From Didymodactylos carnosus (lineage: Eukaryota; Rotifera; Eurotatoria; Philodinida; Philodinidae): DNA of 64,000 nucleotides. The stretch is from contig CAJNOQ010000187.1 in NCBI GenBank assembly GCA_905250885.1, positions 1-64,000 on the forward strand, read 5' to 3'. Shown here piece after piece: positions 11,677-25,500 of this stretch (position 1 is the first letter of the stretch; each line of letters opens with the position of its first letter). The notes beneath the pieces are model-generated. The model was not told the DNA's origin. It saw only the letters and a list, made by a program, of their open reading frames with translations, and made no database searches. A program made the translations under genes and the position numbers.

Positions 11677-14600
11677 TTAAAGTCTTCGCAAATCTAATTT
11701 TAATATCCTTGTAAATGTTTTTTTAAATTGTTGATTAGCTAATGCATAACAAAATGGATTAATTGGTGAATTTAAATAACATAAAAAGTAAACAGCATGA
11801 AATAATGTATTAGAAAATATAACATTATCTTTACATGCATCACAAAGAGATTGTACAGCCGAATATATGTGCCTAAAAAAAAATAAGTAGAGAAGAAAAT
11901 TTGAAAATTTCGTTATTAGTAATAATGTGAACGTGACTTCGTCTAACACTTAGTAATTCCACAATAAGAGAGAATTTTTTAAATTCTTTTAAAAAGAATG
12001 AAGTTTTTCTTCATTCGAAAAACCTACGCGATATTTTTCTAGGATCTTCGCTTGAATCTCTCAAGAATTTTCAATAATGATGACATTTTTATGTAACAGG
12101 ATTTCTGCATGATTTTTACGGATTATACTCTGAAACTCTGCAAGAAGCCCGCAAAATTAGAGATAAAGAGTAAAAGTTCTATTAGAATCCTGGGGGTTTT
12201 CTCATTTTACGGTATGTCCGCCTTTTTTTCACATGAGGTAGTTGAGTAGAAGTCGGATACACGGTACCAACGTGGTGGAAAGATCATAATACCGTGCTCT
12301 TAAACCGAGCCTACAGATGCGCAGCGTTAAAACTTAAAAGCATAAGGTTTTATAGTTCTGTTGTTGATTAAGTGTTGCAGATAGTAAATTTGATTAAAGT
12401 TTTGATAAATTATATAATATGTAAGAAAAATATATTAGTTAATACTGAAAAATAAAAAAAAAGTTATAAAAGATTGAAAGAAAAGTTAACTTTAAAAATA
12501 AGAGAAGTTGAATTTGTTATGATATTTTATTTATGTTAGTATACCTAGGGCTCAGGATATGAAGAGGATGATAACTGTAAGACTTTTTTCAAAAAAGTTA
12601 AAAACATCTTGCATATCATTCGTTACCGATCCTTTCCTTTTATCCTAAAACAATTGTGAAAAAGGTTTACACAAAGTAGGACTAGAGTTCAACAAACCAT
12701 TATCCTACATATGTCTAATCTACTCTTTTTCCTATTATAATTAAAGTTCTCTCTTTTTCTACATTACAATTATACTTACCATGGTGTCCAACATACAACA
12801 AAAGCACCTAAAACGAACAATATTCATTGAATTTCGAATATAATGCATTGAGATGTACCACTTTGACTTACCTAAGATGAATGTAATAGTTCGTAATGCT
12901 TTGCGAGCTCGATTTTGTGATTTTGATTTTCTATGATTTGCTGATTTTTGATTTCGAACTAATTCTTTCACGGAAGACTTGGCTGATGTTGATCCACTTG
13001 TGATACCTGCCCTTTCACCACCTCCAAATTGATTTCCACTACCAATTTTTTCTTCATCGCTATTCAATGTTCCATATGACCATCCGAGTCCACCAGTTCG
13101 ATTTGGAAATGCTCCTCCTATACAAGTTCCACTACTAGTACTACTGCCAATATTTGCCATAACTCCTTGATCTTTTGTTTTTGGAATCTGATCTCCCGAA
13201 TAAGAATGATCAAATGTCACTTTTGATGGACGATTATTGTTAATAACTATTATCGATGGATCATCATGTGAACCGTAGCCGGATGTATCGTTATCACGTG
13301 TTACCGTATCTGACGTTGAAAAACGTTTATCAAATACCATTGAATTTATTTCTAATTTTGATAATAAATTTTGATCTTTATTCATAGATGATTGAATAGT
13401 ACGATTAAATATTCTTTTACTTATACTTGTTGTATCAGATTTTTTCGATTCTTGACTATATGTTTTTTGTATTGGCAAACGACTACGATTTGTTACTGTA
13501 TTTATCGATGAATCTAATATCATATTTTTACATGGAGGTATTATCGGTGCTTGTACATGCATAATAGTTGCTGTCGCAGTAGTCGTTGCTACAGATGATG
13601 GTACAAGTGAACTATCTAATGTTGAATCGGGTAAACTAAGTTTTGTTATAGCACGTAAAACATCTTGTGTAATAGAATTATGAAAATTTTTTTGATCCGA
13701 ATCTGGGCTAGAGTATCAAAAAAAAAACGAGATTAAATTATTGATATTAATGAAATTTTGAACGATTAAGATTACATAGTATAAAGTCTCTATTCTTACC
13801 TGAATTGTGTACTTGTTGGTAATGTTGTTGAGGTTGTTGTAACAATATCTGAATCAGATGATGTTGTTTGCTGACATTGTTGAGTAAATTCTGTTGATAA
13901 AAATTGTTGTTCATCATTGACTTTTTTCTTGATACCAGTAGTACGAGATGAAGATGTTGTAGATGTTGTTGATGAGCTTGTTGAACTACGTACACTTGAT
14001 GCTGTACTAATAGGATTTTTAATTGATGATGATAGTGATGATGATGTATGTTTAGATAATCTTGGTTGATGAAGTTGATTATTTGTTGTCGATGATGCAG
14101 ACGATTCATAATTATAAATTCGATCGACAGAAAAATCTTGACTATAATTAATACTCATAGTATGACTACTTTGATTTGTATCTGAATCTTGACGTTGTTG
14201 TTTATTTAACATCATTTTTTTCATCATTTGTTGATCACATGGAACTGTTGAAAAATCATCATCATCAAAAAATGCCGATGATTTTTGTTCATTTAATCTT
14301 AATAGAGAACATGTTTCTTCACTTATTTCATTATATTCATTTTGTTCAAAATCTGTATTTTCTTCATTTTCATTTAATAATGTAGCATTTGCCAATGTCA
14401 TACTTCTTACACGTGATAATGAATAATTATCATTCGATCGATTATTTTCACTAGTATCTAATTGTCCACATTGAAAAAATTCTAAAAGTGCTTGTTCAAT
14501 TGTTTGATTTTTAGTAACCATTGTTGTTGATAATGTTGTTTTTGGTGCTAATTGATTTAATGGAGTAGTGGGTAATGATTTTGCTTGTGATACTAAAATA

Positions 14601-17600
14601 ATTGATGATGATATTGAATGATTATTTAATATTGATGTAGGAGTTTTTGTTGGTGTTGACATTGTGGTTGATGATGGTTTAGAACTTAATAAATTTTTTA
14701 ACAATGTTTCACGTGATACATTTCTTAGACTACGATGTTGAATATCTAAATCATTGACTGTTGTACTAGTGGCACCAATTGTTATTAATTCAACACTATC
14801 ATAGACAGCTGATTCAAGAATAGCCATTTGTGCATCATCATTAGCATAAATTTCATATTTTGTACCACCATTTAGATTTGATGGATCATTGGTAGCCGGT
14901 ACTTTTGATTTAGAACGATGTTTATGTTTTAAATAAAATGGTGATTTGTAAACAACAGTTTCTTCTCGAACGGGCTCATTTAGATTATCTGGTACACGAC
15001 GACGATGTAAAATATAGCCTAAAATAGAAGAGAACTTTTATATGTTAAAAAAAGACTGTTAAAATTTGATAAAATTAAGATTCTATTGTATATCTAAAAA
15101 TAGTTTAAACGCATAAAATGAACGTTTCTATTTTTTTTTAGTAAATTTTATTTTTATGATAAAAATGTCGTGATATCAGTAAGAAAAAAAGAATTATTTT
15201 CTAAAATCAAAGAGACAAACCTAAATCTTCGAAATCTGTTTCATCAATATATGGTATATATTCATCGATACTACTACTATTACTATTTAATAATCTCCAA
15301 CTTTCATCCGATGATTCACTACTGATATCTTGTTGTAATGGCGGTGATTTCAAAGATTGTTGTTCAACAAATTCAATTAAATTTTCTTGATGAATATTTT
15401 CATTTATATTTTCTGGTGTAGGAGATGTTGTACTAACTGTTGAATCAGATTTAATATTAGCTATTTCAGTAGTCACTATATCAGAAGATATTGTTGTTTG
15501 AGCATCATTAATTGTTTCTTCTTTATCGTACGATGTTGTTGTATCTGATTGTGTTATTGAATATAAATCATTAATATTCATAGATAAATCTTCTGAATGT
15601 CGATATTGAATTAAATTTTCATTTGAATTTGTTATTTTAGTTGTTTGTGCTGGAAAATTGAGAGATAAATATGATGGTCGATGATCAGATGATTTTGATG
15701 GATTTACTGTTGATAAAGTTGTCGTTATTGTTTGAGGTGGTAAAAATACTAGTGGTGATTGTCTTAATTTTAATTTTTCATGAAATACTTCATCCGATAA
15801 AATGGCCAATGTTTCAGGACGAGGTTGTGGTGGTGGATAAACACGACACAATGATAATTCTGGTTCAGATGGTATCGTTGTTAATCCTATATTTTTTTCA
15901 CCTGTACCACTACCAGCTTTACGTGAAATAGCTGCTTTTTTTGTTGAAATAGTTGATGAAAAACCACTCAGACGATTTGTATTCCGATAGAGTGAATGTG
16001 CCATATTTGATGCAAAAAAACGAACATTTTGTTTATTTCGATTTAAATTACGTGGTGAACGTGTACTAGTTGAATTTGTATGTGATGTACCAGTAACACT
16101 CATACCTCGTCGAGTTTTACGTGGATATTTATTATCATCTTGTTTTTTTTCATTTGTCATTGTACCACCACTTACACTCATATCATAATCAGAATGAGAT
16201 TCAAATGAATTTGAATTATCATCATCACGTTTTTGTTCCGATGAATTACTACTATTTTGAGTATTCATAACACTATGAGCTAGAAGACCTTGAGGATCAT
16301 CATCATCATCAAGACTTCCACTTGTACCAGCTCCACCTCCACCACCATTCACATATTTATCAATAGTTTTTGTTGGAGATTTTGATACACCAATACCAAT
16401 CTGAGTCATGGCATTGCCTAGAAAAAAAAAGAGTAAATTATTATCATTTTTCATTCACACTTTTTCTTTAATTTTAGCAAAAAAAAAGAAGAAAAATGTT
16501 TACCTGCCATTCCAACAAGGGAAGACATTTTCCGAGCATTTTCTCTTGATTTACGTTCTAAATTACTAGCAACACCTCAAATTAAAAAATAAAGAAAAAA
16601 AAAATCATTATACACAACTGATGAAAAGAAAACGATGAATAATTTTATACCATAAATAAATATATACAATATAATCATAACAATGAGAGTTGTCCAAAAG
16701 TAGGCAATTGTTAAACATAAATTAAATACACGGTTTTTATTCCATTGAACATCACCTAAATACATAGAACAAATTTTAAAATATTTTTCTGTTTTTTTTA
16801 TGAATAAAAAAAAACTGATAAAAAACAAAAGAACACAATAAGATTAAAAATAACATCTACTCTTATTAATAGGAAGGATATATATCAACTTTTATTGTTA
16901 AGAATAGTAGTAAAAAAATGTTGATCTAAAAATGTGTATATTTTGCTATACGTTGTAAAAAAATTCGAATTTCAAAAGAAGATGGAAGTATTAGGCTGTC
17001 ATGTAAAACACACGTAGAAGATTAGACATTTTTTTTTTTTTTTGTTTTTGTTTCTGAGCAGCTTTAGATTCTATATCTCTCGTGTTATATTGTTCTAGAA
17101 AAGAAAAAATGTGTTGTCTTGTTAAAAAAATCCTTTTTTTTTTTAAAACGGTAATCTTATGCCATATGGTAGTGAACAATGTATATCTCTCTCTCTGCTG
17201 TAATAATAATAAAATGTTCAGTTTATTTTTATATTATTAACACGAGATTCTAGCGTGACACTTACATACTCCATTTTGTAAATTATTAATCTTTTTTATT
17301 CTTGGATAGATCATTGTTGATGAAAAAAAAATAAATGTTGGTACAGCCCATGTAATAATAATCATAATATTAATTTTTTTTGATGTTCTCCATTTTCTGT
17401 ATTTAGCTGGCATTTTTACCGAACAAAATCTATCAATAGTAATAAATAATACCGTATAAATTGATGTTAAACAAACAGTATAATCTAACGATAACCAGAT
17501 ATCACAAATTGTTTCATTTAATGGCCATCGACCATTATAAATATATAATGTTAAAAATGGCATTGATAATAAACCAATAAGAAAATCACTTACAGATAAT

Positions 17601-17980
17601 GATAAAATAAAATAATTTGTTGGTTGTCGTATTTGTCTATCTAAGAAAAATGCTAACATTACTAATATATTTCCTAGAACGGTTAATACCGATGTAATAC
17701 TGCCAACAACAGCGATAAGTACAAGTAATGGAAATGAATAATAGGGTTCTGGTAAATTATTATCGATATTTGTTAATAGTGTAGTAGTAGTAGTTGTAAT
17801 AGATGATAATGATGTTATATTAATAAATTGATTATAATTTGTATAATGATGATAAGTTTGAGAATTCGTATTTAATAAAACTGATCGAATTAAACCTGGA
17901 CCAACAATACCACCATCTAATGTTTCGTTTGATATTAACGAAACGACAACGTCGCGAGGCAAATCGAGATGATAAGACAT
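11677..17980 (-). CDS. B-type (GAR-2-like) muscarinic acetylcholine receptor with giant third intracellular loop
   Basis: Eight exons join in frame: 17266-17980, 16651-16755, 16504-16575, 15221-16417, 13800-15018, 12872-13707, 12780-12807 and 11677-11872 (1,455 residues). It is a rhodopsin-class GPCR of the plasma membrane. TM1 is about residues 84-113; TM2 holds Asp132; TM3 has amine-binding Asp166 in LSLDYTVC and DRF at 183-185 instead of DRY; TM4 ends near 226. Cys159 and ECL2 Cys239, the latter formed across a splice junction, would make the usual disulfide. TM6 is FVVCWTPW and TM7 YLNSPINPFCYALANQQFKK. SLDYTVCLTSIYTVLFITID and SVKMPAKYRKWRT resemble the invertebrate B-type muscarinic receptors (Drosophila mAChR-B, C. 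elegans GAR-2), which couple to Gi/o; coupling here is inferred. N-glycosylation sequons occur in the N-terminus. The loop between TM5 and TM6 is about 1,090 residues, Ser/Thr/Gln-rich. A related amine receptor is the main alternative. Confidence 0.88.
12780..12807 (-). other. 28-nt microexon coding the TM6 CWxP motif
   Basis: Between a CGTTTTAG acceptor and a GTAAGT donor only 28 nt are left. They read GAFVVCWTPW across the junctions, the core of TM6. Skipping it would both shift the frame and delete the toggle-switch tryptophan. Confidence 0.8.
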
Positions 17981-20900
17981 ATCAGGAGGCCATCTATATA
18001 GCCACCCCTCACCAAATTCTCACTTACACATTAAAATATATATATATATCTAAAAAATAAATATCTAACATTTTACTTGTCATATATTTATTCTCTTACC
18101 ATCATATTCTCTTTTCCTTTCTGTATATATATTTTTTATTTTATTTTTTATTTTTGTTCCACCAATATGTCAATTTCTATGTACATAGGTATTTCTAATT
18201 AATTTATAAAATTAGTTTGACATTGTCAATGTTAGAGTATATTGTTTAGCAGCCGTTGGCATGTTGTTTCATGATCACTATTGTCTCTATTTTTCCCAAA
18301 AAAAAATAAAAAGAAAATAATAATAATAATACTAATAATAATAACAATTATAATATCTATAACATGTGAAAAAGTGTTTTCCACTTGTAATGTAACTTTA
18401 ACACGTGATCTGTCGATCAGTCTTGTCTCATTACTATGCATATATAGATCATTTATTAAAAATAGTTCTTTATATTATGGTACCTGTACGTTTTTTTATT
18501 ACTCTCTATCATCATCATAATAAAAAATGAAAATAAAAACAAAAAAAAAAAAAAAAGTTTAGGATATATCATTTTTCTCTACTTTTTTTTTAACCCAATA
18601 ATTCTTTCATCTTATCCGAGGTGAGAAGGTTTTTTTTTGATAAAAATTTTGAACTTGAGACGTTGTTTTTTTCCTCTAAAGACAAACAAAAAACGTTTTT
18701 TTTTTCTCTCCCTCTCTCTCTTTTTTTGGATATTTTATGATATAAGATTTTACAGAAAAAAAATAGAACAAAAGGAAAAAATATTTGAGTATAGAACAAA
18801 ATTACATTTTGCTAATTTGTTCTTGAATGAACTTTATAAGACGATCTTATAAGTTTATTTTCTCTTTTTTTTTGTTTTTTGTCTTCTTTTTTTTTATTTT
18901 TTTATGTTAAATACGCGAATGAATAGTATTTAATACGTACATGTTTCAACATTACAGGTGTGAGAAATAAAAAAGAAGAAGAAGAAGAAGAAAAATGAAG
19001 AGAGAAATATTTATTAATTATTTGTGAACAATAATAGAATATAATAGTGATAACAAGAATAATAATACTATTTAAGCTTATCACACACACGTTTAATATT
19101 CATTTATCATATTCATAGATACAGAAGAATAAAACGGATCAAAATTATTTAGTATTTTTAGTTGATTGTTGTTGTATCTAGTAAAAATATTTAGTAAAAC
19201 ATGTACAAGCTCACTTTAAGATTTAACGATGTGTGTGATAAGAAATCAATGGATCATGTTTTTCTGTTTAAAGAGATGAAGAAGAAGAAGAAGAAGAAAA
19301 AAATCACAAAGATTAAATTGATAAAAATATTTTTCTCAATAAACGATAAGCTATAAGATATTAAAGTAAATATATTATTATATTTTTGCTAATTAACTGA
19401 CACTTTATTTTTACTATATTAAATAAAAAACAAAAACTTAACATTTACTTAACTATAGTAAAACAAAAAAGCGAACAACACTTTTTTATTTATTATTTTC
19501 TAAAAAGAAAAAAAAAAAAGAAGAAAAATCAATCATCTTCTAGAAAAGTAAACGAAAAAAATCTATTTTCACCTCATTTCCTTATTGAATATAAAACTTT
19601 TTGCGTATATCAGATGAGAAAATTGAAGCATCTTTTCCTAGTGATTCGAAGCTTTTCTAATTGAAAGTTCTTTAATTTTATTATGATTACGTTTGATCAC
19701 GAATCACATTGCAATTTCTGACTGAGTCTTCAGAAATTTCATTTCTAGAAAATCATCATGAAATTGAGAATGAAGAAATTTTGATCTGATCAGTTTGTAA
19801 AGCTTATTCGATTGTCTCTGTGGGAAAAAATTTATTAGAACTAGCGAACAAGTTTTAGATGAATTATAAAAAGTTTAATATTAAAAAATGTAACAATGTC
19901 AAATATTTCGCTGTATTTGAGATGAATATATTTATAACTCAATTAAAACTTGTTCAATTTATTTTCAATTTAAAAGTATCATTTATTTCTAATAGTTTTT
20001 ACTCTCGATTTTTGCGACAATAACTTTGATCAAATTTCAAGATTCTCTTGTCAGTAAATCGGCAAAAAATTAATTAAGGTAATAAATATTCCGATGTTTT
20101 TGTGAGTACTAATAACTTGACTTAAGTTCTCGATAAGAGAGTGGTTAGTTCATATTAAAAAGTCAGTACCATTCATGCCTAATCGTATAGCAAATTTTTC
20201 ATTCTAACCTTTCTCTTTTCTATACATCATTCATTCAAAAAACTCTTTTCCGGTGTTAGAGTGCCTTCAAAATTTGAAACATATTTTAATAACTATGAGA
20301 GAACAACAGCAATCGCCAGAATGATAACCTAAGGAATTATATTTGTTTACGTACGTTTTTCATAAATGAATAAGAAAAAAAATATGTTATTTTCACCTTT
20401 TTATATATCTCAAATAATAAATACTAAACTCCTTTCTTTTTCTCTTACGCCTTAATGAATTTCAATTAAACATAAGAGTAAGATGAACAACGGGAAAAAA
20501 AAGAAATTTGTTTAGGATTCTGATGTGGTAAAGATTGTGCTAAAAGCTCAAGTGCGGAGGGATTTATGTCACATCCTAATAAAAAGGAAAATTTTAAAAG
20601 AAAGAGAGAGAGAGAATGTGTGTGTGTGTGTGTAAAAGAGAGAGAAAGAAAAAGGAGGAAAATTCTTTTAGTCTGAAAACATTATAAATCGCGTTTGACG
20701 ATGTAGAACACTTATAAAACAACATACTTGTTGATACTAATAGCATGTCATTATTGATTATTTTAACTAGATAAATGTACAGCTTACAGACTCATATAAA
20801 AAAAAAAATTAAATTCGATATATTTTCTATGCTATAAATTAACTATCAGAGTCAATTAGTTGAGAAAATGATCAAAAAATGTTTTATAGTTGAACATACA

Positions 20901-21287
20901 GAAAAATGCACCTGTTGAAAAAACAAATTCATGATTAATAATTTCTCCTTCTTCTTCTCTCATATTTACTGTGACTAGATATGTCACAGTTAAATCTATT
21001 TTAGTTACAAAGTAACAAATAACTATGACATTAATATTACATTTGATAAATCAATGAAAACGAATGTTAATATCATAGTGATGAATTAACTGTAACACCT
21101 CTCTATGAACATTACCGTTCAAGTATCTTCTTGACAAAATTAACAAATACAACAATAATAACAATATTTCAAGTGATTTTGATTTTTGAAAAATATGTCA
21201 GGATGACTGGGCTGACACACGTTCTTTTTAATCAACAATTTTTATTTAATTATTTCCTGTCTTTAAACATAAGATGGTAGGAAAGAA

Positions 21288-21353
<66 letters not shown>

Positions 21354-21456
21354 AGAGTGAAAGAGGCGGAAAAAAACGACACATAAACGATGAACATATA
21401 TATTTATATATGTAAGGTTAAGAAACATACTATCTATTAAATTACTTACCTAGAAA
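17981..21456. other. Gene-poor low-complexity tract
   Basis: Upstream of the receptor start there is a TATATATA run near 18032-18048, then several kilobases of A- and T-runs with (GAA)n near 18973 and 19277, and a (GA)n array of about 66 bp at 21285-21350. No convincing coding frame was found on either strand. Confidence 0.5.
21285..21350. repeat. (GA)n microsatellite
   Basis: About 33 GA units with almost no interruptions, extended by GAAAGAGTGAAAGAG. Confidence 0.95.
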
Positions 21457-22140
21457 ATAATTGATTTTTCAATTTTACTAGTGGTGCTATATCACTTTCT
21501 TTCTCCTACACATTACATTCAGACAATAACAAAAAAAAAAGAAATATAGTACAGTTCAATTTTATGCAACACTAGTAAAAGACAAAGCCAATTAATTCAA
21601 CTTTCTTCTTGTTTTTGTTTTAAGAAAAATGATACAATACCTTTGTGTTCTCATTGACAGAGTAAGATATCAGTGTAATTTAAACAATGTAGTATTATTC
21701 TCTTCATTCTCGGAAAAAAAAAGAAAAGAAAATACATAAATAAATAAAAATTAATGAAATAAAATTAAAAGAGTATTACTACTACAAGATATCATCTGTT
21801 GATATGCTGAATAATAGACGTAATATTTAAAAGTAATGAAGTATACTCATTCTAATATGAGTTATAATCATTTTGGAATAGACATTTAAATTTTTCTTTT
21901 TTTCTTTTTCTTCTTAAGCTAAGGAAATGTAAAAATTTGAACTTTTTAAAAAAGAAAACATAATGCACTGATAATAATTTTCCAGTTCTTATAACTGAAC
22001 TATATGCACATAATTGACTTATGCCCGATCGCGCATCCGCCTCCAATTTTGTGTATTTTTTTTTTTTGTTATTGTCTGAATGTAATGTGTAGGAGAAAGA
22101 AAGTGATATAGCACCACTAGTAAAATTGAAAAAATCAATT
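21457..22140. repeat. About 72-bp inverted duplication abutting a sequence gap
   Basis: The stretch 21457-21530 recurs as its reverse complement at 22069-22140, nearly without mismatch (one extra A), and the second copy stops exactly at the run of Ns. It shares words such as GTGATATAGCACCACTAG. The perfect abutment to the gap suggests an assembly artefact rather than a mobile element. Confidence 0.85.
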
Positions 22141-22150
22141 NNNNNNNNNN
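22141..22150. other. Assembly gap (10 N)
   Basis: Ten unresolved bases join two contigs. Sequence continuity across this point cannot be assumed. Confidence 1.
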
Positions 22151-22371
22151 GAGATATTTCTAATCAATTTCCTACAAAAAATTTTAGAGAACCCGAGCGA
22201 GAAATTTTGTCTTTTTTTTTTTTTTTTTTGTTTTTTAATATTTTTTTATCGATGGAACAAAAACGATCTATAGAGTTAATCAGTATACATGAGAACAATA
22301 ATTGTTACTAAGTAGAAAAATCTGACAATAATAGGTCTGTGTAAATTAAGAATTTTGTATAATATTTTGAA

Positions 22372-22372
<1 letters not shown>

Positions 22373-22416
<44 letters not shown>

Positions 22417-22512
22417 TTTTTTTGTTTTAAATACGTAAAAGTTATTTTTTTATAATGGGTGTTTTTTGTGTTTTGTTTGTGTGGGTTTTTTTATTTTTTT
22501 TTTTTATTTTTT

Positions 22513-22596
<84 letters not shown>
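22373..22596. repeat. Long homopolymer A, T and A tracts
   Basis: About 40 As (22373-22412), then about 54 Ts (22515-22568) running directly into about 28 As. Lengths are unreliable in any assembly, and the T-to-A turn is a perfect hairpin. Confidence 0.9.
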
Positions 22597-22597
<1 letters not shown>

Positions 22598-25500
22598 AAA
22601 AGAAAAAAGATGTTTAATTGTGATCAATACTGAAAAGTGAATTATATATCATCTGAGATTTATGTCATTTGATAGAGATCGATATTTATCAATGTGTGCA
22701 TAGGAAAATAAAATCTATTTGTTAATCGATGTTGACAATAAAAAAAAAACAAAAACAAATGAAGATAAGAACTTATTTGTCTGTTATACTCACGAATATT
22801 ATTGTTGTTGTTTTATTTCAAAAATAAGACTTTAGATAAAACGAATGATTTGCTAGAAGAAATAATAAAACAAAAACATAAAATGAAAAGACAAGTGATA
22901 AAACGAAATTTTTTTAATTTTTCATTAAATTGTTTAAGTTCGATAAGAATGTTTATATTCATTTGGATAAATTTATGATACATCATACATATAAAATACT
23001 GTTTTATTCGTTTTTATTTGAAAAAGAGAACAAAAAGAAAATTTTTTTTTTAATATTTTAAAGTATTTTGTTTTAAAATAATGAAAAAATTTAATTTTCA
23101 TAGAGTATGATGAAAGAATGAAATAAAATTTTTTAATGGTCAATTGAACTGAAAATCTCCAATTATTTTAAAGTGTAAATAATATAAAAATAACGTTTTT
23201 TTGATATATGTGTAGTGAATATAAAAATTATTCAATCATTTATAAATATAAAAATTAATCCATAAAACTGATCATGCAGAAGATTTATAGATTATTGATG
23301 ATTTTGCATGATTATTATCAAAATATACATCAATCATCGTCAAAAAAAAAAAAAAACTCCATAGGCGAATAATGCTTGGGTTTTTTCTTTTACATTCTCA
23401 CAAATTATAATCACTTAGTTTAGTTTAAAAAAAAAAAAAGAAGAAAATATATAGAGATATAGATAACGTAGCTTTTATCGATCTTTTTTCTTAGGCTTGT
23501 GTTGTGTTTTTCTTTTTTTTTTCAATTCACAATCTTAACAAGTGAAAAATAATAAATTATTATGAGAAATAAAAATAATTTCTTCTTAAATCGAGCATAA
23601 CTCTCTAGGCTTCTTTCTATCAATCAGGTGCATGTTGTGCATATAAAATACATCTGATTATTATCTAACTATCTCTCTCTGCAAACTATCAGAGTTGTAT
23701 AACTGTATCACGAGAATAAAAAAAACTGTTCCATACAATTAGATATATACAACTAGGAATTTAAATAAGTAATATTAATAGTTTATTTTCTAATTGTTCA
23801 TCAGTTTTCCTTCGTTTGTTTTCTCAACAGAAATGATGAATTCAAATATTCATACTTAAATATTTTTTTTTTTTTTTTTTCTGAGATTTAGTATCATAGA
23901 TTTATTCAGTTAGATAGAATGAATGTTAAATAGTTGATTAGTGAGAATTTGTTTCATTCTGAGCTTCTTTTCTTTTTTCTTTTGTTATTTGTTGTTATAA
24001 GATAAAATGGAATATATTTTTGACATTCGGCATACTCTTTGATACCTAGAAGGTGGATTATTCATCACAACTTCCTCTCCTTATAACCGAGGGAAAAGAA
24101 AAAAAAAAAAACTGACATTGTTTTTAGATATGGACAATCACACTCACCACCACTATACTATTAATGCCATTCACTTACACTCTAAATCAGTTGAAAACTG
24201 CATTTAGTCGACCGAAAATTATTATTATTTTTTTATTTTTTATGGAGAAATTATGTGCTTTTCCTCTCTTCTTCTTCTTCTTCTTCTTCTTGTTCTCTTC
24301 AGCAGTATAGAAAGGGATGATGGATTTCTTATCATCATTATCAGTAGATATAGAAAGAATTTTTTTTTTTTTTTATTTTCAAAATCTAATTGAGTACAAT
24401 GAAGTTAAACAATTACAACATCTTTTTTTTCTCTTCTCTTCTATTCTTCTCCATATGAATGTTATCCTAAATATATGTAGAGTTAGTTTTGAGAAAGAAC
24501 AGAGAAAAAAAACGAAAAAAGGAGAGGGGGAGATAGAGAAGAAAAAAAGATTAGAAATCGTCAAGATTCATCCGAATTACGTTGGGATCTATTGGATAAT
24601 ATTTGTTAAATTTAATTATTAAATATATATATATATATATTTAATAATACTACTATATACTTATATGTGCCACGGAGAGAAAGAGAGAGAGAGAGAGAGA
24701 TGTAAAAGCGAGGTGCGGGTGAGTGATGAATAGTTCATTCAGCGTGAGTATCGTCTAAAAAACATAGATATAAAATAGGATTAGGATATATATATATATA
24801 TATGTGTATGTATATCACTTGATCCCGTCAACATCAACGATGAAGAATCTCGTGAATATAATTAAAAAAAAAAAATAATGGTGAATTTTTAGGTTATTAA
24901 TGAAAAAAAGCTCACTCATGTTAATCAAGTGACGTAAAATTATAAGAACAAAAACACGTTTCTAGAGAGAAAGATAGAAAGAGAAAAATTGTGAACATAT
25001 ATAAATTTATGCTGTTTTATACGAAAGTTGGAGATTAATCTAAAGTGAGATCAACGTAATAGTTTTCTTGTGTACCATAATTAGTTTATCTTTTCTGCTT
25101 AAAAAAAAACTGAACAATACTTTACAAAAAAAATCTGAATTAGTACTTCGTTTTTAATAAGATAAAAGAAAAAACGAAATTAGAGAATTTTATAAAATTT
25201 TGATCAATGAATGAATTTTGACAAAAACACAACAATAAAAAGTAGAATCAAAAGTGTCTACGGTAAAAATCATGAGAAAAGTTGTAATGTGTTTTCACAC
25301 TCATTTACTCTTTTGAATGTCTCGAGAATCAAATCTAGTCTCCAAAAGTATGCGGTGAAGAACGATTATCAAAATTAGAGAAAGATCAAGAAGTTTAATA
25401 AAAGTTTGAAGGATACGAGTTCATTCTCATTCTTCAAATTGTCTTACTTTAAGATTGTAAAACAATATGAATTGATAAGATCTTTTTTTTCTAGGAAAAT

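Noticed and set aside
12241-12310. tRNA-like look of intron sequence in the receptor gene
   Set aside because: A- and B-box words are not both present and no cloverleaf closes.
13747-14109. Long minus-strand frame overlapping the receptor's fifth exon
   Set aside because: It is another frame of Gln/Thr/Ser-rich receptor coding DNA; the joined receptor frame explains the region.
15671-15931. Plus-strand open frame inside the receptor loop exon
   Set aside because: Antisense shadow of repetitive coding sequence, with no start context or splice partners.
21246-21428. Leu/Ser-repeat open frame
   Set aside because: A translation of the (GA)n microsatellite.
22126-22311. Open frame running across the gap
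   Set aside because: It crosses unknown bases and is otherwise low complexity.
22442-22640. Open frames of polyphenylalanine or polylysine on both strands
   Set aside because: They are translations of T and A homopolymers.
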